Assembly (NCBI RefSeq): GCF_004803635.1
Contig: NZ_SSWX01000003.1
Location: forward strand, 1 to 64,000
DNA: 64,000 nucleotides
Reading direction: 5' to 3'
From: Lampropedia aestuarii
GTDB lineage: Bacteria; Pseudomonadota; Gammaproteobacteria; Burkholderiales; Burkholderiaceae_C
Under the pieces are notes generated by a model. It searched no databases, had not been told where the DNA came from, and worked only from the letters and a program-made list of their open reading frames with translations. This document shows, one piece after another, positions 38,793 through 49,370 of this stretch; within the stretch, counting starts at the first letter, position 1; each line of letters begins with the position of its first letter. A program made the translations under genes and the position numbers.

Positions 38793-39689
38793 ATGCATGC
38801 GTTGTGGATGGTTTTGGGCGCTTTTCTGTTTGCCTCAATGGGGGTCTGCGTCAAGCTCGCATCTGAGAGTTTCAATGCCGCTGAGCTGGTGTTCTACCGC
38901 GGCATCATCGGTATGGTGATGCTGGCCGCGCTGGCACGTTACCAAGGTGTTGGTTTGGCCACCAAACACCCCGGCATGCATGCTTGGCGCAGCTTTATTG
39001 GCGTGCTGTCATTGGGCGCGTGGTTTTATGCGATTGGCAAACTGCCATTGGCCACTGCGATGACGCTGAACTACATGAGCAGCGTCTGGATTGGCCTTTT
39101 CATGGTGACCAGTGCACTGCTGTACTGGCGCCCCAAAGGCAAGGATGACAAACCACCACTGCATGGTGGTTTGCTGTTGGCTATTTTGCTGGGCTTTGTC
39201 GGCGTGATCATGATGCTGCAGCCGAGCTTCCAGGCCGATCAAAGCGTGCCGGCTGTGGTCGGTCTGCTGTCTGGTATGTTTGCTGCGTTGGCCTTCATGC
39301 AGGTGGTGGTACTTGCGCGTATTGGCGAGCCCGAGACCCGCGTGGTCTTTTATTTTGCGACGGCAGGCACGATTGCTGGCGGCATCGTGATGTGCTTTAC
39401 CGATGTGCACAGCCTGAACACAGCGCAAGCCTGGTGGCTACTGCCGATTGGCGTGCTTGCGGCGCTGGGCCAGTTGTGCATGACCAAGGCCTATTCGACT
39501 GCGGCTGGGCCGCGCAACACCTTGGTGGTGGCCAGTTTGCAGTATTCGGGCATTGTGTTCGGTGCTATTTACAGTGTGCTGCTGTTTGCCGAGGACCTGT
39601 CGATCTGGAGCTGGATGGGCATGGCTTTGATTATTTTCAGTGGGTTGGCTGCGACCTTTTTGCGTGCTCGCTCGAGCAAGCCTGCTTAA
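38793..39689 (+). CDS. DMT family (EamA) transporter
   Basis: 298 residues with ten predicted hydrophobic helices in two EamA repeats. The first begins ALWMVLGAFLFASMGVCVKL with FYRGIIGMVMLAAL and ATAMTLNYMSSVWIGLF; the second spans GLLSGMFAALAFMQVVVLAR to SWMGMALIIFSGLAATFL. Drug/metabolite exporters of this kind carry amino acids or other metabolites; substrate unknown. ATG 38793 is preferred over an upstream ATG at 38754, because the earlier residues are not membrane-like and GGAG lies upstream of 38793. Confidence 0.9.
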   Translation: MHALWMVLGAFLFASMGVCVKLASESFNAAELVFYRGIIGMVMLAALARYQGVGLATKHPGMHAWRSFIGVLSLGAWFYAIGKLPLATAMTLNYMSSVWIGLFMVTSALLYWRPKGKDDKPPLHGGLLLAILLGFVGVIMMLQPSFQADQSVPAVVGLLSGMFAALAFMQVVVLARIGEPETRVVFYFATAGTIAGGIVMCFTDVHSLNTAQAWWLLPIGVLAALGQLCMTKAYSTAAGPRNTLVVASLQYSGIVFGAIYSVLLFAEDLSIWSWMGMALIIFSGLAATFLRARSSKPA

Positions 39690-39737
39690 CTGCATGGAGG
39701 GGGCGCCAGCTCCCGCCGTAGCGGGGCTTGTCGCTGA

Positions 39738-40271
39738 TCAGCCAGTGACAATCAAGGCAGAGATGTTACTGAATGCACTCTCTTGTGCTGCGCTTGTGCC
39801 ATTCAAATGCGCGACCAAATCCAAGGTGGTCGAGCGGCGGGTCAGCATCAGGCAAGTGACTTGCTCGCCCAGGACACGGCTGGCGTGCCAGCAACCGGGC
39901 TGCATGCAAATACCCAAGCCTTGCGGAATCAGGAATGCTTTGAGTGTGTCTAGGTCAGGCAGCCCCTGGGCGTTACTGCACGCCACCACATGCACCACGG
40001 CACCAGTGAGTGGCACGATGGCTTGCTGGGTCAGGTGGTGTACTTCCAGTGTACTCACCACCAGATCGCGGCTGCGGTAGTTGACCCACAGAATTTCAGT
40101 GTCGCCCGCAGCTCCCGGCTGGAACAGGTGTGTGCGCCAGAAATCAGTCGCGGGATTGCTAAAAACAGCGGCAGGTTCGCTCCATTGCATTGCATCACCC
40201 AGCATGTGCCCATAGGGTGCAAATGCGGCGGCAGACAGGGGTTCTATCGAAAGAGACTGAGTAGATGGCAT
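39738..40271 (-). CDS. allA: ureidoglycolate lyase family protein
   Basis: 177 residues: LSAAAFAPYGHMLG near the start, then VNYRSRDLVVSTLEVHHLTQ and a C-terminal GCWHASRVLG block of the AllA cupin-like fold. Ureidoglycolate lyase releases urea and glyoxylate in allantoin degradation. A GntR-family regulator gene follows upstream on the same strand, possibly its local regulator. No other allantoin genes are in the window, so the true substrate is open. Confidence 0.82.
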   Translation of the reverse strand: MPSTQSLSIEPLSAAAFAPYGHMLGDAMQWSEPAAVFSNPATDFWRTHLFQPGAAGDTEILWVNYRSRDLVVSTLEVHHLTQQAIVPLTGAVVHVVACSNAQGLPDLDTLKAFLIPQGLGICMQPGCWHASRVLGEQVTCLMLTRRSTTLDLVAHLNGTSAAQESAFSNISALIVTG

Positions 40272-40631
40272 GAAAAGGTCTTGTATCGGCGAAAACAGGC
40301 GGCAGTGTACCCGTACAAGCGATCGTTATGCATCCGCTGTGTTGTGCCATGCAACGTGTCCATTGAGGTCGTGCGCCAAATGGCGCAGTGAGTCAGCGCA
40401 TCATGCAAGCCAAACGTCTGCATTTCGTTGTGCAACAGCGTCTCGCCCATTGGCAGCCGAGTTTGAGCGGGGTCAAGGATCGATGATCCGCGATTGACAA
40501 GTGTGCGGCGCAAATGCTGTTGGCACGTTGCAAAGGCCGGGTATTGGAGTGACTGGTGCAGGACTTGGGGGTTCCAAGTTCAAGAGCGAGGTGGCAGCGC
40601 TGCCCAGAAAATACAGCGCGTTGTGTATTTG
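40272..40631. other. gap of about 360 bp without a gene
   Basis: Lies between ureidoglycolate lyase and the FCD-GntR regulator, both on the minus strand. No frame has recognisable content; short open frames on either strand look random. It probably carries the allA promoter and any operator for the neighbouring regulator, but I cannot mark a clear palindrome. Confidence 0.35.
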
Positions 40632-41402
40632 CTATCCATATTGTGCCTGGGCTTTGCGCAAGCGCTCACGCGAATTGTTCAAATGCAAGCGCATCGCTGC
40701 TTTGGCACTGTCGGGGTCCTGGCGCTCAATCGCAAGCAAAATTTCTTCGTGCTCGCGTCTCACGCGCGGCAAATCCTCTGGATCACGCTCGGGCACATGG
40801 ATCATGTCGTGGTGGGTGGGCGGAATCAGCTGCACGCCAAAATGTCCCAGCACCTCTTCAAAATAGCGGTTACTTGTGGCTGCTGCAATTGCTAGGTGAA
40901 ACGCCAGGTCATGGCCTGCGGTATCCAAGCCTGCACTGTGGCTGGCGTTGAAGGCATCGAACGCCCGGCGTATGGCATCGAGCTGCTGGGGCGAGCGTCG
41001 GCTTGCCGCCAGGCCTGCAGCTTCGGTCTCTAGGCTGGTGCGCAATTCGAGTAGGGCCAGGACATTGATGGGCTCGCTCCATTCCAATGGACTGCGCAGA
41101 GCCGCAGTAGGCGCGGCGGCTTTCAGTACAAAGGTGCCAATGCCGTGCCGTGTTTCTACTAGCGCGGCTGTTTGGAGTTTCGAGATCGCCTCTCTGACGA
41201 CCGTGCGGCTGACGTCAAAGCGACGTACCAGCTCCGACTCGGTCGGCAGTTTTTCGCCCGCGATCCAGTCGCCATCACGAATTTGGGTGGAGAACTGGTC
41301 GAACAACTGCTGCGCCAAACTGCGGCTGTTGCGCCGGCTGCTGCGACCTCGCAGCGGTTCAGGTGCGCTGGGTTGGGGTAATTCCGAGGGAGTGGAGGAC
41401 AT
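40632..41402 (-). CDS. FadR/GntR family transcriptional regulator (FCD domain)
   Basis: 256 residues. Winged helix-turn-helix of the GntR family (LFDQFSTQIRDGDWIAGEKL, PTESELVRRFDVSRTVVREA, LQTAALVETRHGIGTFV) followed by an all-helical FCD ligand-binding domain (LLELRTSLETEAAGLAA, FHLAIAAATSNRYFEEVLGH, REHEEILLAIERQDPDSA). FCD regulators respond to organic acids such as lactate, pyruvate or sugar acids. ATG 41402 (MSSTPSELP) is chosen; ATG 41420 is also in frame. Neighbours are allA downstream and fumC upstream. Confidence 0.9.
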   Translation of the reverse strand: MSSTPSELPQPSAPEPLRGRSSRRNSRSLAQQLFDQFSTQIRDGDWIAGEKLPTESELVRRFDVSRTVVREAISKLQTAALVETRHGIGTFVLKAAAPTAALRSPLEWSEPINVLALLELRTSLETEAAGLAASRRSPQQLDAIRRAFDAFNASHSAGLDTAGHDLAFHLAIAAATSNRYFEEVLGHFGVQLIPPTHHDMIHVPERDPEDLPRVRREHEEILLAIERQDPDSAKAAMRLHLNNSRERLRKAQAQYG

Positions 41403-41567
41403 GGGGTTAAAATAATTCATACAAGTCATGCGACAACCAATGGCTGTGCCGCTGAAGCTGAAACATCCTGTGTTGCCTAATCCAACACAGGCTCTTATTG
41501 CAGCAACTGCTTGCGAATAAGCTGCTGTGCAGCTTGGCCGTGGCCAAGTACTTGTTGCCATGCGAGT

Positions 41568-41598
41568 AAAAAACGCAAGCACAGGGCTTGCGTTTTTT
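41568..41598 (-). terminator. intrinsic terminator downstream of fumC
   Basis: Perfect 13-bp inverted repeat AAAAAACGCAAGC / GCTTGCGTTTTTT with an ACAGG loop, 64 bp beyond the fumC stop on the minus strand. T-runs are present on both strands. Confidence 0.85.
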
Positions 41599-41661
41599 GG
41601 CTGGCGGAACGCCATTGCATTGTTCTAGGCCATTGAACGGGTACTTGGCTGGTGCGTCCGT

Positions 41662-43056
41662 TTAACGGCCCACCATATTCTCAGGCACCACCCACTGGTC
41701 AAATTGCTCCGCCGTCAAAAAGCCCGATGCCACAGCGGCATCGCGCAGGCTGGAGCCTTCTTTGTGCGCTTTCTTGGCAATGAATGCGGCTTTGTCGTAG
41801 CCAATGTGCGGGTTCAGTGCGGTCACCAGCATCAGCGAGTTTTGCACCAGCTCGGTGATGCGCGCGCGGTTGGGCTCAATGCCCACTGCACAGTTGTTGT
41901 TGAAGCTGATCATGCCGTCGGCCAGCAGGCGCACGCTTTGCAGGAAGTTGTGCGCCACGACTGGGCGGAACACGTTCAGTTCAAAATTGCCCGAAGCTCC
42001 GCCAATGTTGATCGCCACATCGTTGCCAAACACCTGTGCAGTCAGCATTGTGATGGCTTCGCTTTGGGTAGGGTTGACCTTGCCCGGCATGATTGACGAG
42101 CCAGGCTCGTTTTCAGGAATGCTGATCTCGCCAATGCCGCTGCGTGGGCCGCTGGCCAACCAGCGCACGTCGTTGGCTATTTTGGTCAGGCTGGCTGCCA
42201 ATGTCTTGAGTGCACCGTGCGCGTGGACCAATGCGTCCTGCGAAGCCAGTGACTCAAATTTGTTGGGCGACGTGACAAAGGGCAGGCCTGTGATGCTGGC
42301 CAGCTCTTTGGCGACGCCTTCGGCATAGCCTTTAGGGGCGTTCAAACCAGTACCCACGGCGGTGCCGCCCAAGGCCAGCTCGTACAAATGGGGCAGTGCG
42401 TCTTGCACGTGTTTTTTGCCGTGTTCGAGTTGCGCAACCCAGCCGGAGATTTCCTGGCCCAGGGTCAAGGGCGTGGCGTCTTGCAAGTGGGTGCGGCCAA
42501 TTTTGACGATGTCGTCAAAGGCTTTGGCTTTGTCAGCCAGCGTATTTTTCAACACGTCAATGGCGGGCAGCAGTTTGTTTGTCAGTGCGTCCACCGCGGC
42601 GACGTGGGCCGCTGTCGGAAATACGTCGTTGGACGACTGGCTTTTGTTCACATCGTCATTGGGGTGCACGACGCGGGCTTCGCCGCGCTCGCCACCAAGC
42701 AACTCGCTGGCGCGGTTGGCAATGACCTCGTTGAGGTTCATATTGCTTTGCGTGCCTGAGCCGGTTTGCCAAACCACCAGGGGGAATTCGTCAGGGTGTT
42801 TGCCTTCGATGACTTCTTGCGCAGCGGCCACAATGGCCTGGGTTTTTTTCTCATCGAGCAAGCCCAGCGCATGGTTGACGGCGGCTGAGGCGCGTTTGAC
42901 CTGGGCCAGGGCCTTGATGATTTCCTTGGGCTGCTTTTCACCAGAGATATCGAAGTTTTGCAAGGAACGCTGCGTTTGCGCTCCCCACAGCTTGTCTGCC
43001 GGGACTTCGATGGGGCCAAAAGTGTCTTTTTCTACGCGTGTGTTGGTCTGTGTCAT
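41662..43056 (-). CDS. fumC: class II fumarate hydratase
   Basis: Converts fumarate to L-malate in the TCA cycle; the oxygen-stable, iron-free type. 464 residues with [53 protein letters not shown] and the superfamily signature [14 protein letters not shown] 43056 ([10 protein letters not shown]) is the family start. Monocistronic, divergent from the phosphomannomutase gene, with a good terminator after it. Confidence 0.96.
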   Translation of the reverse strand: MTQTNTRVEKDTFGPIEVPADKLWGAQTQRSLQNFDISGEKQPKEIIKALAQVKRASAAVNHALGLLDEKKTQAIVAAAQEVIEGKHPDEFPLVVWQTGSGTQSNMNLNEVIANRASELLGGERGEARVVHPNDDVNKSQSSNDVFPTAAHVAAVDALTNKLLPAIDVLKNTLADKAKAFDDIVKIGRTHLQDATPLTLGQEISGWVAQLEHGKKHVQDALPHLYELALGGTAVGTGLNAPKGYAEGVAKELASITGLPFVTSPNKFESLASQDALVHAHGALKTLAASLTKIANDVRWLASGPRSGIGEISIPENEPGSSIMPGKVNPTQSEAITMLTAQVFGNDVAINIGGASGNFELNVFRPVVAHNFLQSVRLLADGMISFNNNCAVGIEPNRARITELVQNSLMLVTALNPHIGYDKAAFIAKKAHKEGSSLRDAAVASGFLTAEQFDQWVVPENMVGR

Positions 43057-43342
43057 GGTCAAAAGCAGTGAGTCAAAAGGAGTTGAGTAACCGCCAATAG
43101 GCCGCGCGTGGGCTGGCGCTTTGGTATTGGAAATTATTCGCATTCATTCTATGCCATTGTGCACGCCCAGGTGGTCCTGCGGACTGTGCACGCGCAGTTT
43201 AGGGCCTGTTACAGGCCGGCACACATTGTTTCTTTGAGTGCCATGTCCACTGCATGGAGATATTCAATAGGATCTTACATGCGCAAATGACAAGCCTGGC
43301 CCTACAATCGGCGCCATCTTGACTGATAACGTGGAGCCTTTT

Positions 43343-44725
43343 GTGCCAGTGTCCCCAGCCATTTTTAAAGCCTATGACATCCGCGGTGTGGTGCCCACCA
43401 CATTGAATCCTGACGTGGCCCGCAGCATTGGCCGCGCGTTTGGCACCGTCGCCAAAGCCGCTGGCGAGCTGGAGGTGGCCGTGGGCCGCGATGGCCGCTT
43501 GAGCGGCCCAGCACTGCGCGACGCCCTGGTCGAGGGCTTGACCGATGTGGGCGTGCATGTGTTCGATGTTGGCATGGTCACCACGCCGATCTTGTATTTT
43601 GCCGCTGCCACCCATACACGCAGCGGCATTCAGATCACTGGCAGCCATAATCCCAAGGACTACAACGGCTTCAAAATGGTCTTGGCGGGCAAAGCCATTT
43701 ATGGCGACGACATCCAGTCGCTGCGCCAGCTGATTGAAGCAGACGTGTGGGACCTCTCCAGCAAAGGCCAGGTGCGTGTGCACGATGTTGTGCCTGAATA
43801 CATTGCCCGTATTGCGTCTGACATCCGTCTGGCGCGCCCGATCAAGGTCATTGTTGACGCAGGCAATGGCATTGCAGGTGCGACTGCACCAGCTGTGCTG
43901 CGCGCGATTGGCTGCGAGGTCGTGGAAATGTTCACCGAGGTCGATGGCGACTTCCCCAACCACCACCCCGATCCGAGCAAGCCAGAAAACCTGCGTGATT
44001 TGATTGCCGCGTTGCAAACCAGCGATGCCGAGCTGGGACTGGCATTTGATGGCGATGGGGACCGCCTGGGCATTGTGACCAAGGATGGTCAGAATATTTT
44101 CCCTGACCGCCAAATCATGCTGTTTGCGCAAGATGTGCTCGCGCGCGTGCCAGGTGGGGAAATTGTCTACGACGTCAAATGCACGCAGCAGCTGGCACCA
44201 TTTGTGCAGCAAGCCGGCGGCGTGCCGGTGATGTTCAAAACCGGCCACTCGCTGATCAAAGCCCGCATGCGCGAGAGCAATGCGCCGCTGGGGGGTGAGA
44301 TGAGCGGCCATATCTTCTTCAAAGAGCGCTGGTACGGTTTTGACGATGGCACCTACGCTGGCTGCCGCTTGCTGGAGATTGTCAGCCGCAGCCAAGACCC
44401 ATCGGCTTTGCTCAATGCCTTGCCAATCAGCCATTCAACGCCTGAATTGAACATTGCTTGCGCCGAAGGTGAGCCGCACCAGCTGGTGGCCGAAATGGTC
44501 GCCAAGGCCCAGTTTGATGCCCCCGCAGTTGTCAGCACGATTGATGGTTTGCGGGTCGACTGGGCCGATGGCTTTGGCCTGGTGCGTGCCTCCAACACCA
44601 CACCGGTCCTGGTGTTGCGCTTTGAAGGCCAGAATCCTCAAGCCCTGGAGCGCATTCGCGCCGTATTTACCGAGCTGGTGTTGAGCGTCAAGCCCGATGC
44701 GCAGATTGGCGCTGCCGCGCATTGA
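43343..44725 (+). CDS. phosphomannomutase/phosphoglucomutase (AlgC/ManB type)
   Basis: 460-residue alpha-D-phosphohexomutase interconverting 1- and 6-phosphates of mannose/glucose, feeding LPS and exopolysaccharide precursors. FKAYDIRGVVP at the N-terminus, phosphoserine loop TGSHNPKDYNG (Ser about 101), metal loop DGDGDRLG, sugar-specificity GGEMSGH and C-terminal RASNTTPVLVLR. The start is chosen as GTG 43343 because GGAG lies 7 bases before it; a TTG at 43319 is in frame but lacks a site. It precedes waaA by 9 bp, a likely operon. Confidence 0.93.
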   Translation: MPVSPAIFKAYDIRGVVPTTLNPDVARSIGRAFGTVAKAAGELEVAVGRDGRLSGPALRDALVEGLTDVGVHVFDVGMVTTPILYFAAATHTRSGIQITGSHNPKDYNGFKMVLAGKAIYGDDIQSLRQLIEADVWDLSSKGQVRVHDVVPEYIARIASDIRLARPIKVIVDAGNGIAGATAPAVLRAIGCEVVEMFTEVDGDFPNHHPDPSKPENLRDLIAALQTSDAELGLAFDGDGDRLGIVTKDGQNIFPDRQIMLFAQDVLARVPGGEIVYDVKCTQQLAPFVQQAGGVPVMFKTGHSLIKARMRESNAPLGGEMSGHIFFKERWYGFDDGTYAGCRLLEIVSRSQDPSALLNALPISHSTPELNIACAEGEPHQLVAEMVAKAQFDAPAVVSTIDGLRVDWADGFGLVRASNTTPVLVLRFEGQNPQALERIRAVFTELVLSVKPDAQIGAAAH

Positions 44726-44734
44726 GGCTGGCCT

Positions 44735-46117
44735 TTGAGTCGCTCGCCTATCTCTTACACGCCTGTTGCCCCCAGCTTGCGCTGGTCTGAGCGGCTTGCG
44801 CTGGCCTTATACGGCGTGGCCATCACGGCTGCGTCGCCATTGCTGCGTCGCAAACTGCGCAAACGCGCGGTGCAAGAGCCTGGTTACGCCCAGGCCGTGC
44901 CAGAGCGTTTCGGTTATTACGAGAGCAAACCAGAGGCCGGTGGCGCTTTGCTGTGGGTGCATGCCGTGTCCTTGGGCGAGAGCCGCACGGCCGGCCTGTT
45001 GATTGAAGCCCTGCGCCAACGCATTCCCGGCCTGCGCATCTTGCTCACCCATGGCACGGCAACTGGCCGTGCCGAAGGCCAGCAGCTCTTGCGAGAAGGG
45101 GATTTGCAAGCCTGGTTTCCTTGGGATACGCCGGGTGCCGTCAAGCGTTTTTTGGCGCACTTCAAGCCCTCGCTGGGCTTGCTGATGGAAACCGAGGTCT
45201 GGCCCAGCATGGTGCAGGCCTGCGCCCAACAAGGCATGCCCTTGTGGCTGGTGAATGCACGCTTGAATGAGCGCTCACTGGCCGGTATCCACAAAGCCCA
45301 GGTGCTGATGGGGCCGGCCTATCGCCATTTGGCGGGCGTGCTGGCGCAAACCGACATGGATGCCGAACGCCTGCAATCGGTTGGCGCGCCGGTGCAGGGG
45401 GTGACTGGTAATATCAAGTTTGATGCCCGGCCCAACCCCCAGCAGGTCGAGACGGGCTTGCAACTGCGCGCGGCCTGGACCGCCCATAGCGGCAAGCCAG
45501 TGGTCGTGCTGGCCAGTTCACGCGAAGGCGAAGAAGCGGCTTGGCTGGATGCAATTGCCGCTAGCCCCGCCTTGCATGCCGTGCAGTGGCTGGTCGTGCC
45601 GCGCCATCCGCAGCGGTTCGAGGCTGTGGCCCAACTGGTGCTTGAGCGCGGCTTGTCGTTGCAGCGGCGCAGTCGCTGGACCGACTTGAATGGCCACAGC
45701 CCAGGGCCAACACCTGCCGCTGATATTTGGCTGGGCGACAGCATGGGCGAGATGGCGCTGTACTACAGCATCGCGCAAGTGGCTTTGCTGGGCGCATCGT
45801 TTGAAGCACTGGGCGGCCAAAACCTGATTGAGGCCTGTGCCTGTGCCTGCCCAGTTATCATGGGGCCGCACACCTTCAACTTCACCCATGCAGCGCAAGA
45901 TGCGCTGGCCCAGCAGGCGGCGTTGCGCGTGGCCGATGTGGCCGAAGCGGTGCAAGCGGCTGTGGCCTTGGCACACGATACGCCGCGCCTGCACAGCATG
46001 CAGCAGCAAGCGCAGCATTTTGCCCATGCGCACCGCGGCGCCTTGGATGCGATGGCCGATGCACTGGCCGGGCAATGGGCGCTGATGGCGACAGACCACG
46101 CTGGCGATCGGCTGTGA
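44735..46117 (+). CDS. waaA: 3-deoxy-D-manno-octulosonic acid (Kdo) transferase
   Basis: WaaA adds Kdo from CMP-Kdo to lipid IVA at the inner membrane. 460 residues: an N-terminal hydrophobic anchor (LALALYGVAITAASPLL), the Glycos_transf_N domain with ALLWVHAVSLGESRTA and LMETEVWPSM, and a C-terminal GT-B lobe with ASFEALGGQNLIEACA. It begins at a TTG (44735) with GAGG upstream, 9 bp after the phosphomannomutase gene. Confidence 0.94.
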   Translation: MSRSPISYTPVAPSLRWSERLALALYGVAITAASPLLRRKLRKRAVQEPGYAQAVPERFGYYESKPEAGGALLWVHAVSLGESRTAGLLIEALRQRIPGLRILLTHGTATGRAEGQQLLREGDLQAWFPWDTPGAVKRFLAHFKPSLGLLMETEVWPSMVQACAQQGMPLWLVNARLNERSLAGIHKAQVLMGPAYRHLAGVLAQTDMDAERLQSVGAPVQGVTGNIKFDARPNPQQVETGLQLRAAWTAHSGKPVVVLASSREGEEAAWLDAIAASPALHAVQWLVVPRHPQRFEAVAQLVLERGLSLQRRSRWTDLNGHSPGPTPAADIWLGDSMGEMALYYSIAQVALLGASFEALGGQNLIEACACACPVIMGPHTFNFTHAAQDALAQQAALRVADVAEAVQAAVALAHDTPRLHSMQQQAQHFAHAHRGALDAMADALAGQWALMATDHAGDRL

Positions 46118-46153
46118 TGGCTGGTGGGGTGCGAGCCGATCTGTGTTGGTTTT

Positions 46154-46175
46154 TTAGAACGTGTTTACGATCTTA
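46154..46175. repeat. dispersed palindromic element, copy G (solo tip)
   Basis: TTAGAACGTGTTTACGATCT is identical to the right end of copy A read in reverse, with no element body. It lies between waaA and parC. Confidence 0.6.
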
Positions 46176-46249
46176 GACATATCTGCCACGGTTTGCGCAC
46201 TGCACAACGCATTGTCTGCGTTCAGGTGCGCGGCCCTTAGAATTGCGCC

Positions 46250-48646
46250 ATGAACGAAGAATCCGACTTGTTTACTCCTGACGAATTGCCGCTGGCTGAC
46301 TTGCCGCCAGAGGAACCTCCTGCAGCCGCACCTGCGATCAGTGATGACGATGGCTCATCGCTGGCAGCTTTTGCCCAACGTGCGTATCTGGAATATGCGC
46401 TGTCGGTCGTCAAAGGCCGTGCCTTACCCGATGTGGTCGATGGACAAAAGCCGGTGCAGCGCCGCATTCTGTTCACCATGGACCAAATGGGCCTGGGCTT
46501 TACTGGCAATACCGGCGCCAAACCCGTCAAAAGTGCCCGTGTGGTGGGGGATGTGCTGGGCAAATACCACCCGCATGGTGACAGTGCTGCGTATGAGGCC
46601 ATGGTGCGCATGGCGCAGGACTTCTCACAGCGTTACCCGTTGGTGGACGGCCAGGGCAACTTTGGCAGCCGCGATGGCGATGGCGCGGCCGCGATGCGTT
46701 ACACCGAGGCGCGCTTAGCCAAAATCACCCGCTTGCTGCTGCAGGAAATTGACCAGGGTACGGTCGATTTTGTGCCCAATTACGACGGCTCGTTCCAAGA
46801 GCCTGCGCAGTTGCCTGCACGGCTGCCATTCACCTTGCTCAATGGCGCCAGCGGCATTGCCGTGGGCATGGCCACGGAAATTCCTAGCCACAACCTGCGC
46901 GAAGTCGCCGATGCCGCAGTCGCCTTGGTCAAGAACCCCAAGCTGGCCGATGCAGAGCTGTTTGCGCTGATTCCTGGCCCAGACTTTCCGGGGGGCGGCC
47001 AAATCATCAGTAGCAGCCAGGAGATTGCCTCTGCCTACAGCAGTGGCCGCGGCTCGCTCAAAGTGCGTGCGCGTTGGGAGATGGAAGAGTTGGCGCGTGG
47101 CCAATGGCAAATGGTCGTGACGCAGTTGCCGCCCAATGTCAGCTCGCGCAAGATTCTCGAAGAAATCGAAGAGGTCATGAACCCCAAAATCAAGGCCGGT
47201 AAAAAAGCCTTGACGCAAGACCAATCATTGCTCAAAGCCACGGTGCAAGCAGTGCTTGACGGGGTGCGCGATGAATCCAACAAAGACGCGCCAGTGCGCC
47301 TGGTGATCGAGCCCAAATCCAGCCGCACCGATCCGCAGGATTTGATTGCTGCCTTGCTGGCCCACACCAGCCTGGAGACTTCGTCATCGATCAATATGAC
47401 CATGGTCGGTATCGATGGCCGGCCGATGCAGAAATCGCTGCGGCAAATCCTGCTCGAGTGGATTGAGTTCCGCCAAGCCACCATTACCCGCCGCAGCCAG
47501 CACCGCCTGGAAAAAGTGCTCGATCGCATCCATATCTTGGAAGGCCGCCAGCTGGTCTTGCTCAATATCGATGAGGTGATTGCCATCATCCGCGCCAGCG
47601 ACGAGCCCAAGGCTGCGTTGATGGAGCGCTTTGCGCTGAGCGAGCGCCAGGCCGAAGACATTCTGGAAATTCGACTGCGCCAGTTGGCCCGTCTGGAAGC
47701 CATCAAGATCGAGCAGGAGCTCTCCGATCTGCGCGCCGAGCAGGCCAAGCTCGAAGATATTCTGGCCAATCCCAGCAGCCTCAAGCGCTTGATGGTCAAG
47801 GAAATCGAGGCCGACGCCAAAGAGTTTGGCGACCCACGTCGCACGCTGATCCAAGAAGAAAAACGTGCAGTGGCCGAAGTCAAAGTGCTGGACGAGCCAG
47901 TCACCGTCGTGGTCTCGCAAAAGGGCTGGGTGCGCGCACGCACCGGCCACGGCCATGACCCGCAAGGCTTTAACTTCAAGGCCGGTGATGTGCTCTACAA
48001 CACCTTTGAGTGCCGCACCGTCGATACGTTGCTGGCCTTTGGCAGCAACGGCCGGGTGTACTCGGTGGCGGTCGCCAGTTTGCCTGGTGCACGCGGTGAC
48101 GGCCAGCCATTGACCACCTTGATCGAGCTGGAAAAGGGCACGGACCTGCTGCATTTCTTTGCCGGCCCAGCCGAAGCCAAATTGCTGCTGGCCAGCAGCG
48201 GTGGCTACGGTTTTGTTGCGCAGTTGGCGAATATGGTCTCGCGCCAAAAAGCCGGTAAAGCCTTTATCACCGTTGGCGATGGCGAAGTTGTTTGCATGCC
48301 GGCGCATATTGCAGGCAGCACGGCCTCGCAAGAGCTGATTGCCGCCACCCATGTGTGCGCAGTCTCCAATGGCGGGCGCATTCTGACCTTCTCGATTGAC
48401 GAGGTGAAAACGCTCACCAATGGTGGTCGGGGTGTGGTGCTGCTGGACTTGGAAGACAAAGACAGCCTGGCAGGGGTGACCGCTTACACCCGCAGCGTCT
48501 GTATCGCTGGTCTGGGCCGTGGTGGTAAAGAGCGCGAGGAAACGCTGGAGATTCGCAGCCTCAACAACGCCATGGGCAAGCGCGCCCAAAAGGGCAAGAA
48601 GGCTGATTTCGGCTTCAAGCCCAATTCGGTGACACGCGTCGTGTGA
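46250..48646 (+). CDS. parC: DNA topoisomerase IV subunit A
   Basis: ParC pairs with ParE to decatenate chromosomes. 798 residues: an acidic Pro/Glu-rich N-terminal extension (about 1-35), then the breakage-reunion domain [20 protein letters not shown], a quinolone-determining region [15 protein letters not shown] carrying the wild-type-like Ser (112) and Glu (116), and catalytic Tyr 151 in MRYTEARL. The C-terminal beta-pinwheel has the [11 protein letters not shown] and SNGGRILTF blades. parE is not adjacent. ATG 46250. Confidence 0.95.
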   Translation: MNEESDLFTPDELPLADLPPEEPPAAAPAISDDDGSSLAAFAQRAYLEYALSVVKGRALPDVVDGQKPVQRRILFTMDQMGLGFTGNTGAKPVKSARVVGDVLGKYHPHGDSAAYEAMVRMAQDFSQRYPLVDGQGNFGSRDGDGAAAMRYTEARLAKITRLLLQEIDQGTVDFVPNYDGSFQEPAQLPARLPFTLLNGASGIAVGMATEIPSHNLREVADAAVALVKNPKLADAELFALIPGPDFPGGGQIISSSQEIASAYSSGRGSLKVRARWEMEELARGQWQMVVTQLPPNVSSRKILEEIEEVMNPKIKAGKKALTQDQSLLKATVQAVLDGVRDESNKDAPVRLVIEPKSSRTDPQDLIAALLAHTSLETSSSINMTMVGIDGRPMQKSLRQILLEWIEFRQATITRRSQHRLEKVLDRIHILEGRQLVLLNIDEVIAIIRASDEPKAALMERFALSERQAEDILEIRLRQLARLEAIKIEQELSDLRAEQAKLEDILANPSSLKRLMVKEIEADAKEFGDPRRTLIQEEKRAVAEVKVLDEPVTVVVSQKGWVRARTGHGHDPQGFNFKAGDVLYNTFECRTVDTLLAFGSNGRVYSVAVASLPGARGDGQPLTTLIELEKGTDLLHFFAGPAEAKLLLASSGGYGFVAQLANMVSRQKAGKAFITVGDGEVVCMPAHIAGSTASQELIAATHVCAVSNGGRILTFSIDEVKTLTNGGRGVVLLDLEDKDSLAGVTAYTRSVCIAGLGRGGKEREETLEIRSLNNAMGKRAQKGKKADFGFKPNSVTRVV

Positions 48647-48668
48647 TAGTGTTGAATTCTTAAACCAT

Positions 48669-48694
48669 AAGGCGGCTCAATGAGTTGCCTTTTT
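48669..48694. terminator. terminator between convergent parC and VOC genes
   Basis: Inverted repeat AAGGCGGCTCA / TGAGTTGCCTT (with two G-T pairs) followed by TTT, 22 bp after the parC stop. The loop is tight, so only about 9 bp would pair. Confidence 0.6.
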
Positions 48695-48772
48695 CATGGC
48701 TTGGCTGTTTGGCTGTGCTTGCAAAAAGACTCCCGCACTGCGCAAGCCGCATGGAATTGAGCTGAAGGCTGC

Positions 48773-49201
48773 CTAAAACGAGATCACGACGGAGTCCGCG
48801 CTGCGTTGGGCATCACCGTGAAAGACAGCCTCAATATTATTGCCATCCGGATCGAGCACAAAGGCCGCGTAGTAGCCTGGGTGGTATGGCCGCTCCCCCG
48901 GCGCGCCGTTGTCCTGGCCGCCGTGCGCCAGCGCGACTTGGTAAAAATGCTCCACCATCGCCCGGTCCTTGGCTTGAAAGGCGAGGTGGTGGCGCCCTGT
49001 CAACACACCCAAGGCAGCCGGGCTTGTGGCTGAAGTCACAAACAACTCGTCGGCCCAAAAGTAGCCATCACCCGTGCCACCCAGCGGCACGTGCAGCGCG
49101 CTGAGAATCGCAGCGTAAAAATTGTGGCTGGCAGCGAGGTCCTGCACAACCAATTGGATGTGGTCGATCAGACGACCACGATGCAGCTTTTGCGTTTCCA
49201 T
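48773..49201 (-). CDS. VOC (glyoxalase/bleomycin resistance-fold) family protein
   Basis: 142 residues with paired beta-alpha-beta-beta-beta modules: LIDHIQLVVQDLAASHNFY at the N-terminus and the HHLAFQAKDRAMVEHFYQVA and AAFVLDPDGNNIEAVFH segments, including likely His/Glu metal ligands. The enzymatic activity cannot be assigned. ATG 49201 with AAAGGGG upstream is the start; the frame is open further upstream but unlike the family. Confidence 0.88.
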   Translation of the reverse strand: METQKLHRGRLIDHIQLVVQDLAASHNFYAAILSALHVPLGGTGDGYFWADELFVTSATSPAALGVLTGRHHLAFQAKDRAMVEHFYQVALAHGGQDNGAPGERPYHPGYYAAFVLDPDGNNIEAVFHGDAQRSADSVVISF

Positions 49202-49370
49202 AAAACCCCTTTCAGGATCATTGCAGACAGAAATGTGAGCAACTTTGCCCACGTACAGCATACAAAAAGACCAGCCAGAGTCCAAGTCTGTGCAAACAAG
49301 TCGCTATTGTTCTGTGCGCTGTGAGAGCTGGTCTTGCGTTGCAGCCGTACCCGCCAGCGGGCGGTACGCG

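Noticed and set aside
43199-44434. A 411-codon antisense frame across the phosphomannomutase gene
   Set aside because: Shadow of a well-supported gene; no family features.
46550-46610. Quinolone-resistance substitution in parC
   Set aside because: The region reads [10 protein letters not shown] with the usual sensitive Ser and Glu, so no resistance change is seen.
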